DNA of 7,240 nucleotides. Source: Gammaproteobacteria bacterium. Its GTDB lineage: Bacteria; Gemmatimonadota; Gemmatimonadetes; Longimicrobiales; Gaopeijiaceae. The stretch lies in the NCBI GenBank assembly GCA_009843625.1, contig VYDD01000220.1, positions 1-7,240 of the forward strand. The letters are read 5' to 3'. The notes below the pieces were generated by a model. The model had not been told where the DNA came from. It worked only from the letters and a program-made list of their open reading frames with translations, and did no database searches. A program made the position numbers and the translations under genes. Shown here one piece after another: positions 1 to 4,371 of the stretch. Each line of letters begins with the position of its first letter. Position 1 is the first letter of the stretch.

Positions 1-379
1 ACTGAGCCGTAGCCTTGACGAGCGATGCTCGGACTGGCAGGAACGAATCAGTTCGGTGGCAGAAATATGCGATGGTTGCGTCCAATCCTCTAGAGGACGT
101 TTCGGTGTGGATGTTTGATTTGCGCAATCCGTCGCCGCAACGGAGGTATCCCCCGAAGCGCGAAAACGGAGTTGGAGAATTCCGGCTTGGGTTTCACCTC
201 TAGCTGCTCCCCTGAGGCGGCCAAACCGTTGCGGTGCCACTTCGGGGTCTTGAACGCATGGCAACCGGGCCCACCTCCGCACAGGTGCCGTCCGGGGATT
301 GCACGGCGGGCGAGAGTAACGCAAACGTGGTAGACGGGCGGCGGCAAGATCGCTCATCACCACTCTTGGGAGGCCCACG
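1..379. other. Non-coding or unassigned leader region, no supported gene
   Basis: No convincing gene is seen here. Short open frames exist on both strands, but none combines a good ribosome binding site, a recognisable protein and sensible composition. A TGA at 3-5 could be the stop of a gene lying to the left, but too little is visible to say. The stretch is lower in GC than the metabolic genes further right. It contains a perfect 12-base palindrome, TCCTCTAGAGGA, at 86-97 and a small inverted repeat GAGC-GAT-GCTC at 20-30; neither has an assigned role. I see no tRNA, riboswitch or terminator with confidence. Confidence 0.5.
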
Positions 380-733
380 GTGGACAAGACCAACGACCGG
401 CTGGACAGCCATGAACGCAGGATCCGCGGAGCCCGGGCCGAACTGCACGAGTTGGCAAGAGAAATCGAGGAGGTCGAAGACCATTCCAACGCCCGCCTCG
501 ATATCGTGTCACGGTTCCTTGACCAGTTCATGGCCGAACTGGACTCCCTCGAAGGACGGGTGGAACGGCATCAAGAGGCTGCCGACCGGGCAAAGGACTC
601 CCAAGACCAGTTCATGTTCTCACTAAAGGATCGGGTAGCTCTCGTCGAACACGAGCAACTCGAAACGCGGAGCGAGTTGGCTGAGATCAAGAGAAGATTG
701 GATGCGCTTCTTGCTACGGAGCGCCGTCGCTAG
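380..733 (+). CDS. Small coiled-coil protein of unknown function
   Basis: I do not recognise a family. The 117-residue product starts at a GTG preceded by GGGAGG (368-373) six bases upstream, which is a good Shine-Dalgarno sequence and the reason for this start. It has no proline, cysteine, tryptophan or tyrosine and only two glycines. It is dominated by Glu, Arg, Asp, Leu and Ala with heptad-like hydrophobic spacing, so it should be almost entirely helical and probably a coiled coil. There is no signal peptide or membrane segment, so a cytoplasmic location is inferred. Residues 48-65 and 76-93 are similar (DQFM, then matching L, V, E and Q), offset by exactly 28 residues or four heptads. The gene lies in a lower-GC stretch (about 58%) and an integrase-like tail follows its stop, so it may be mobile-element cargo. 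It could be a structural or accessory protein of such an element. Translation is likely but not certain. Confidence 0.6.
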   Translation: MDKTNDRLDSHERRIRGARAELHELAREIEEVEDHSNARLDIVSRFLDQFMAELDSLEGRVERHQEAADRAKDSQDQFMFSLKDRVALVEHEQLETRSELAEIKRRLDALLATERRR

Positions 734-791
734 TTCTGGCTCGCGTCCGGTTGCGCGCTGGCGATGGCGCAGCGCTCCCGACGATCCCGAG

Positions 792-890
792 CACGGGGGC
801 TGGAAAACGGCCCGAACGGTGCTCCGATGTTACCAGCGGGCTGACGAGGAGCAGCTCAGGAGGGCCTGGAGGACCGCCGAGGCGTTTGCT
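792..890 (+). pseudogene. C-terminal remnant of a tyrosine recombinase (integrase)
   Basis: The frame starting at 792 reads HGGWKTARTVLRCYQRADEE and continues QLRRAWRTAEAF. This resembles the end of tyrosine recombinases, where a (L)GGWK..xTVLxxYQxxDE pattern carries the catalytic tyrosine; here that tyrosine would be encoded at 831-833. The catalytic Arg/His-x-x-Arg part of the domain is not found upstream in this frame. Upstream sequence quickly runs into the coiled-coil gene in another frame, and no start or ribosome binding site serves the fragment, so I call it a decayed remnant. The end point is approximate because the frame stays open into the tRNA. It lies on the 5' side of the tRNA-Leu gene, the less usual side for an integrase that used that tRNA's 3' end as its target. 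The identification rests on remembered family patterns over about 33 residues and could be wrong. Confidence 0.5.
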
Positions 891-984
891 CTCCGCCCAA
901 TTGGCGGGACGCAATCGGCTGGAACCCGACCACGCGCTCGCGTACGTTCAAGGGATTCGGCCAGGTTCCCACTAGGAACATCCT

Positions 985-1067
985 GCCGGGATGGCGGAAC
1001 GGTAGACGCAGGGGACTTAAAATCCCCCAGGCTCAGGCCTGTGTGGGTTCGAATCCCACTCCCGGCA
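985..1067 (+). tRNA. tRNA-Leu, anticodon UAA
   Basis: The full class II cloverleaf can be drawn. The acceptor stem GCCGGGA (985-991) pairs with TCCCGGC (1060-1066), and the discriminator base is A1067. The D stem GCG/CGC is at 994-996 and 1007-1009, with GG at 1001-1002 in the loop. The anticodon stem GGGGA/TCCCC (1011-1015, 1023-1027) encloses the loop CTTAAAA, with anticodon TAA at 1018-1020. The long variable arm CAGGC/GCCTG (1028-1032, 1037-1041) is typical of leucine, serine and tyrosine tRNAs. The T stem GTGGG/CCCAC encloses the loop TTCGAAT (1048-1054). The bases after the discriminator are TTC, so CCA is not encoded and must be added after 3' processing. It should read UUA and, by wobble, UUG codons. 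Confidence 0.97.
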
Positions 1068-1122
1068 TTCGGTTCGCGGCGGGGCTCATGTCGGTGCCCG
1101 ATCGAGCCAACGGGGCGCTGGC

Positions 1123-1151
1123 GTGAAAAACCCGGCGCGAGACGTTACTAT
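1123..1151 (+). promoter_or_regulatory. Weak sigma-70-like promoter candidate for the PatB-like gene
   Basis: GTGAAA (1123-1128) and TACTAT (1146-1151) are separated by 17 bases and would place transcription start near 1158, giving a leader of about 64 bases before the ATG at 1222. Matches to the consensus are 4 of 6 for the -35 and 4 of 6 for the -10. The spacing is ideal, but the host's promoter preferences are unknown and chance matches of this quality are common. Confidence 0.25.
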
Positions 1152-1210
1152 GCCCGTCGAACCCCGACAACGATCTGGAGACGAGAACCGTTTCCCAGGA
1201 ACACAACGGC

Positions 1211-1217
1211 GAGGAGG
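1211..1217 (+). promoter_or_regulatory. Ribosome binding site deciding the PatB-like start
   Basis: GAGGAGG ends four bases before the ATG at 1222. The same frame is open further upstream to a GTG at 1123, but that start has no comparable site and would bury the Tat signal 33 residues inside the protein. The start at 1222 is therefore preferred. Confidence 0.8.
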
Positions 1218-1221
1218 CCCC

Positions 1222-2571
1222 ATGTCGCAGAAGCATCAGTTCAGCCGCAGAACCTTTTTGAGAGGCGCCGGAGCGACGGCGGTTCTCGGCGCGGTGGGGG
1301 CCCGGCCGGGCGGCATCGGGGGGGCCGCCGATCTCATGGCCTCGACATCCCGGCAGAGCTTCGACTTCGATGAGATCTACGACCGCCGGGGCCCCGACTG
1401 TACCAAGTGGGACCGGGCCATCGCGGCCTTCGGCGAGGATATCGAGGTCGGGATGGGCATCGCGGACATGGATTTCCGCGCCGCCCCGTGCATCACCGAG
1501 GCGCTCGCGAAGCGCTGCGAGCATGAGAACTGGGGCTATCTGGCCCGGCCCGCCTCCTACACGCAGGCCATCGCCGACTGGAACCACAGGCGCTACGGCC
1601 TCGAGGTCGACCCCTCCACCATCGAGCTGACCACGGGCGTGCACCCCGGGCTGATCGCAGCTCTGCACGCCTTCTCGCCCCCGGGGTCGCGGGTGCTCAT
1701 GAACACCCCCACCTACAACGGCTTCTACAGTGACCTGCGCTTCACCCGCACGATCGCGGAAGACAGCGAGATGTACGTGGTCAACGGCCGTTACGAGGTC
1801 GACTGGGACGACTTCGAGCGGCGCGCCACGCGGGTCAACAGCTTCCTGCTGTGCAATCCGCAGAACCCCACCGGCAACTGCTGGTCGGAGGAGGATCTGC
1901 TGCGCATGGGCGAGATCTGTCTCCGCAACCGGGTCATCGTGCTCGCCGACGAGATCCACTGCGACTTCGTGACCGCGGACAACAAGTACACCCCGTTCGC
2001 GAGCCTGCCCGACAAGGAAATCGTCGACAACAGCCTCACCTTCAAGGCGGCCAGCAAGACCTTCAGCCTCGCCGCGATGAAGGCCGCCTGGTACTTCTCC
2101 ACCAACCGCAACCTGATGGCGCGCGCCCGCGCCTTCACGCGGGCCGACCTGAGCACGCTGGGAATGGAGGCCAACCGGGCCGCGCTCACCGACGGCGACG
2201 AGTGGCTCGACCAGCTCCTGCTCTACCTCGACGGCAACCACGACCTCGCCGAGTCCTACCTGAAGAACGTCCCCGGCGTGAACTACACCAAGGCCCAGGG
2301 CACCTACCTGGCCTGGCTGGACGTGAACGGGCTGATGGACAAGGTGGGCGCCCGCGAGAAGGCGGCGGAGGAGAACGAGACCTCCGAGTCCGTGGTCACG
2401 CCCGAGCAGATCATGCAGCGCTGGTTCGCCGAGAACGCCCGGATCTATCTGAATCCCGGGCACTCCTACGGCACCGGCGGCAGCGGCCGCATGCGCATGA
2501 ACCTGGCCACCTCGCGCGTGCTGGTGCAGAAGGCGCTCGACAACCTCGGCGCGGCAGTGGCGAACGCGTAG
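1222..2571 (+). CDS. Tat-exported PLP enzyme, MalY/PatB-type aminotransferase or C-S lyase
   Basis: This 449-residue protein belongs to fold-type I PLP enzymes, class I/II, nearest in pattern to MalY/PatB cystathionine beta-lyases. Residues 1-40 hold a Tat signal (SRRTFLRG at 8-15, then an Ala/Gly-rich segment), so export of the folded, cofactor-loaded enzyme is predicted. Family landmarks appear in order: MGIADMDF (78-85); WGY with Tyr106; TPTYNGF with Tyr165, the expected cofactor-stacking position; NPQNPTG (212-218); DEIH with Asp243, expected to pair with the pyridine nitrogen; SKTF with Lys279, the PLP Schiff-base lysine; and GRMRMNLAT with Arg425, expected to hold the substrate carboxylate. 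All key residues look intact. Known relatives cleave C-S bonds (cystathionine, cysteine) or transaminate; the substrate here cannot be read from sequence. A charged stretch at about 371-398 appears longer than in E. coli MalY. The gene stands alone on its strand and converges with the class V gene. Confidence 0.9.
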   Translation: MSQKHQFSRRTFLRGAGATAVLGAVGARPGGIGGAADLMASTSRQSFDFDEIYDRRGPDCTKWDRAIAAFGEDIEVGMGIADMDFRAAPCITEALAKRCEHENWGYLARPASYTQAIADWNHRRYGLEVDPSTIELTTGVHPGLIAALHAFSPPGSRVLMNTPTYNGFYSDLRFTRTIAEDSEMYVVNGRYEVDWDDFERRATRVNSFLLCNPQNPTGNCWSEEDLLRMGEICLRNRVIVLADEIHCDFVTADNKYTPFASLPDKEIVDNSLTFKAASKTFSLAAMKAAWYFSTNRNLMARARAFTRADLSTLGMEANRAALTDGDEWLDQLLLYLDGNHDLAESYLKNVPGVNYTKAQGTYLAWLDVNGLMDKVGAREKAAEENETSESVVTPEQIMQRWFAENARIYLNPGHSYGTGGSGRMRMNLATSRVLVQKALDNLGAAVANA

Positions 2572-2586
2572 AGCGAAACCGCGGGA

Positions 2587-2605
2587 CGGCCGGGTCTGCC
2601 GGCCG
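2587..2605. terminator. Short GC hairpin after the PatB-like gene
   Basis: CGGCCGG (2587-2593) and CCGGCCG (2599-2605) form a perfect 7-bp stem with a five-base loop, 15 bases past the stop at 2571. There is no T tract, so on its own it is a weak terminator. It may act with the larger hairpin just downstream, or simply stabilise the mRNA end. Confidence 0.4.
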
Positions 2606-2614
2606 AACGCAAGA

Positions 2615-2650
2615 ACGGCGGCGGGTCGCGATCACCGGACCCGCCGCCGT
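2615..2650. terminator. Strong GC-rich hairpin between convergent genes, likely bidirectional terminator
   Basis: ACGGCGGCGGGTC (2615-2627) and GACCCGCCGCCGT (2638-2650) form a perfect 13-bp stem around a ten-base loop. AAG (2611-2613) can add three pairs with CTT (2651-2653) if A2614 is bulged out. It lies 43 bases after the PatB-like stop and 100 bases from the class V stop, so it could end transcripts from both sides. Only a poor T run (CTTGTT) follows on the + strand, so termination efficiency is uncertain. Confidence 0.6.
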
Positions 2651-2676
2651 CTTGTTCGGAGCTGCGACCTGACGAT

Positions 2677-2693
2677 TACTGTCGTCTACTGTC
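2677..2693. repeat. TACTGTC direct repeat, 10-base period
   Basis: TACTGTC occurs at 2677-2683 and again at 2687-2693, exactly one helical turn apart, followed by a looser variant TTGCTGAC at 2696-2703. The surrounding segment (about 2668-2715) is clearly more AT-rich than its neighbours. It lies between the hairpins and the 3' end of the class V gene. No function can be assigned. Confidence 0.45.
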
Positions 2694-2750
2694 TATTGCT
2701 GACAATATCGACACCATTCCACGCCCGTCGGTCCCCGGCAGCGCCGCCGG

Positions 2751-4061
2751 TCAGGCGGGCAGCCCGTGCCGGATGACGTGCTCCATGGCGTCGCCGAAGC
2801 GGTCGAGCTCCTCCAGGGTCGTGTACACGCTGGGGGTGATGCGCGAACCGGTGCACTCCTCGTGGCCGATGCCGACCGCGATGATGCGGTGCTCGTTCCA
2901 GAGGTACTGATTCAGGGGGCCGGGATCGACGCCGTCGATCTGGACGTTGGCCAGCCCGCAGGCGAACCCCTCCTTGCGGCTGGTGTGCAGGCGCACCCGG
3001 TCGTGCTGCAGGAGCCGCTCAGCCCAGTAGTCGCGCAGGTAGACCATGCGCGCCTCCTTGCGCGCCCCGCCGATTCCCTGGTGGAAAGTCAGCGCCTCCG
3101 CGATGGCCAGGTAGTTCGCCGCCGGGTGCGTGCCGATCTCCTCGAACTTGCGGATATCGCCGTCCCTGCTCTCGGGGGCGGCGGTCAGCGGCCACACCTC
3201 CGGGATCCTCTCCCTGCGGACGTAGAGCAGCCCCGTGCCGTGGGGCGCGAACAGCCACTTGTGCAGCGAGGTGGCGTAGAAGTCCACGTCCAGCTCGCCC
3301 AGATCGAAGTCGAAGTGGGCGAGCGCGTGGGCCCCGTCCACCAGCACCGGGATCCCGTGGCGGCGCCCCAGGGCGGTGAGCTCCTTCACCGGCAGGATCT
3401 GGCCGGTGAGGTTGATCATGTGGCAGCACAGGATCATGCGTGTGCGCGGCGTGATGGCCTCCTCGAACAAGCGCACGATCTCGGCGGGATCCTCGGCGGG
3501 CACGGGAATGCGGATCTGCTTCAGGACGATGCCGTGGCGCCGCTCCCGCTGCCGGAAGGTGGTGATCATGCGCCCGTAGTCCTGGGTCGTGGTCAGGACT
3601 TCGTCGCCCGGCTGCAGGTCGAAGCCATGCTGCAGGATCTGCAGACCCTCCGACGCGTTTCGCGTCAGGGCGATCTCCTCCGCATCCACGCCCCACTCGC
3701 GCGCCAGGCGCGCGCGCACCGTTTCCCGCTGCGGCTCGAGAATCTGCCACATCGTGTAGGTGGGGGCCTCGTTGGAGTAGTCGAGGTGGCGCTTCATCGC
3801 CTCCTGCACCCAGCGCGGCGAGGGGCTCACCCCTCCGTTGTTCAGGTTGATGAGGCTCCGGTCCACGGTGAACGCGCGCGCAACCTCGACCCAGAAGTCC
3901 TCGTCGCGCGCGATCTGCGCGGGTGTCCCGGACCAGTTGCCCAGGTCGTCGGCGACCTTGCGGGCGTCCGCGGAAAGGCGGGCGGGCAATAGGGGGAGTC
4001 CGGCGGCGGCCACGGCGGGCACGGCCATGGAACCGAGAAACTGGCGGCGACTGGGCATCAT
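2751..4061 (-). CDS. Tat-exported class V aminotransferase, isopenicillin-N-epimerase-like
   Basis: This 436-residue protein is a fold-type I PLP enzyme of the class V group, resembling CefD-like epimerases and cysteine-desulfurase relatives. Residues 1-32 form a Tat signal (SRRQFLGS at 4-11, then an Ala-rich hydrophobic segment), so a periplasmic site is predicted. Motifs in order: LNNGG (73-77), near the substrate end of the active site; TRNASEG with Asn135; VDGAHA with Asp242 and His245, which contact the PLP ring; and SLHKWL with Lys268, the Schiff-base lysine (codon 3260-3258). The catalytic set looks complete. Length fits the family once the signal is removed. Relatives racemise, transaminate or desulfurate small amino-acid substrates, and the substrate here is unknown. 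AGGAG (4073-4069) lies seven bases before the ATG at 4061. A second ATG immediately follows, so the protein may start one residue later. The gene is divergent from the TonB receptor gene and convergent with the PatB-like gene. Confidence 0.93.
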   Translation of the reverse strand: MMPSRRQFLGSMAVPAVAAAGLPLLPARLSADARKVADDLGNWSGTPAQIARDEDFWVEVARAFTVDRSLINLNNGGVSPSPRWVQEAMKRHLDYSNEAPTYTMWQILEPQRETVRARLAREWGVDAEEIALTRNASEGLQILQHGFDLQPGDEVLTTTQDYGRMITTFRQRERRHGIVLKQIRIPVPAEDPAEIVRLFEEAITPRTRMILCCHMINLTGQILPVKELTALGRRHGIPVLVDGAHALAHFDFDLGELDVDFYATSLHKWLFAPHGTGLLYVRRERIPEVWPLTAAPESRDGDIRKFEEIGTHPAANYLAIAEALTFHQGIGGARKEARMVYLRDYWAERLLQHDRVRLHTSRKEGFACGLANVQIDGVDPGPLNQYLWNEHRIIAVGIGHEECTGSRITPSVYTTLEELDRFGDAMEHVIRHGLPA

Positions 4062-4104
4062 CGGGTCTCTCCTGCAGAGGATGGTGGCTCGCTCCGTTGC
4101 AGGC

Positions 4105-4133
4105 ACGATACGACGAGCGGGATCGAATGTCAC
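4105..4133 (-). promoter_or_regulatory. Sigma-70-like promoter candidate for the class V gene
   Basis: On the minus strand GTGACA (4133-4128) is a five-of-six match to TTGACA. It is followed after exactly 17 bases by TATCGT (4110-4105), a four-of-six match to TATAAT. Transcription would begin near 4098, leaving a leader of about 37 bases that includes the Shine-Dalgarno sequence at 4073-4069. Position and spacing are both sensible. Confidence 0.4.
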
Positions 4134-4360
4134 CTGCCCGTGGAGGCAGCCGGCCGGCGGCACGAGGACGACCTCACGCGTGGAGGGATGCCTGCCTTGC
4201 GCGTCTCCGCGGGCGTCCCGCAACCGGGAACATTTCGTCGGTGGACGGGCTATTCCGGCGTCGTCTCCGTGCTTTCGGAGCTCATCCAGTCCAACGCGGC
4301 CCATCCCTCGAAAACCTCGCCCGCCCCGCGCGGCGCCGGGCAACCAAGGCATGAACAGGA

Positions 4361-4366
4361 AGAGGA
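4361..4366 (+). promoter_or_regulatory. Ribosome binding site deciding the receptor start
   Basis: AGAGGA ends five bases before the ATG at 4372. An alternative in-frame ATG at 4351 lacks a well-spaced site (only AAGG, one base away) and would add seven residues to the signal peptide. The start at 4372 is preferred, although 4351 cannot be excluded. Confidence 0.65.
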
Positions 4367-4371
4367 TTGCG

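Larger units (their letters stand above)
4062..4371. other. Divergent intergenic region of 310 bases
   Basis: This stretch separates the outward-facing class V enzyme and TonB receptor genes and should hold both promoters. A candidate promoter for the leftward gene is listed separately. I found no convincing promoter for the rightward gene. A small hairpin, CTCCG-TGCTTT-CGGAG, is at 4265-4280. I looked for the conserved B12-box pattern of cobalamin riboswitches because the downstream gene is a TonB receptor, and did not find it on either strand. No small protein gene is supported: open frames here are extensions of, or shadows on, the flanking genes. Confidence 0.6.

Noticed and set aside
86..97. 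Perfect palindrome TCCTCTAGAGGA
   Set aside because: A single 12-base palindrome with no partner copy, promoter or gene start beside it can arise by chance, so no operator is claimed.
965..1061. Possible attachment-site repeat (TCCCACT before and within the tRNA-Leu gene)
   Set aside because: Only about seven bases match, and one copy is in a small inverted repeat (GTTCC-CACTA-GGAAC, 965-979). This is too short to argue for an att duplication.
1033..2463. Long minus-strand open frame (476 codons) opposite the PatB-like gene
   Set aside because: It is a shadow caused by high GC at third codon positions. Its product is rich in Gly, Val, His and Arg with no family resemblance, and the + strand gene has complete PLP-enzyme motifs. 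The VGFEPTQ-like peptide at its end is only the tRNA-Leu read on the wrong strand.
2766..3992. Long plus-strand open frame (408 codons) opposite the class V gene
   Set aside because: Same high-GC shadow effect. The minus strand encodes a complete Tat-signal class V enzyme with all expected active-site residues.
4062..4371. Possible cobalamin riboswitch before the TonB receptor
   Set aside because: A fragment, GTCCCGCAACCGGGAA near 4215-4230, recalls part of such elements. The B12 box and the rest of the conserved core are not present in order on either strand.
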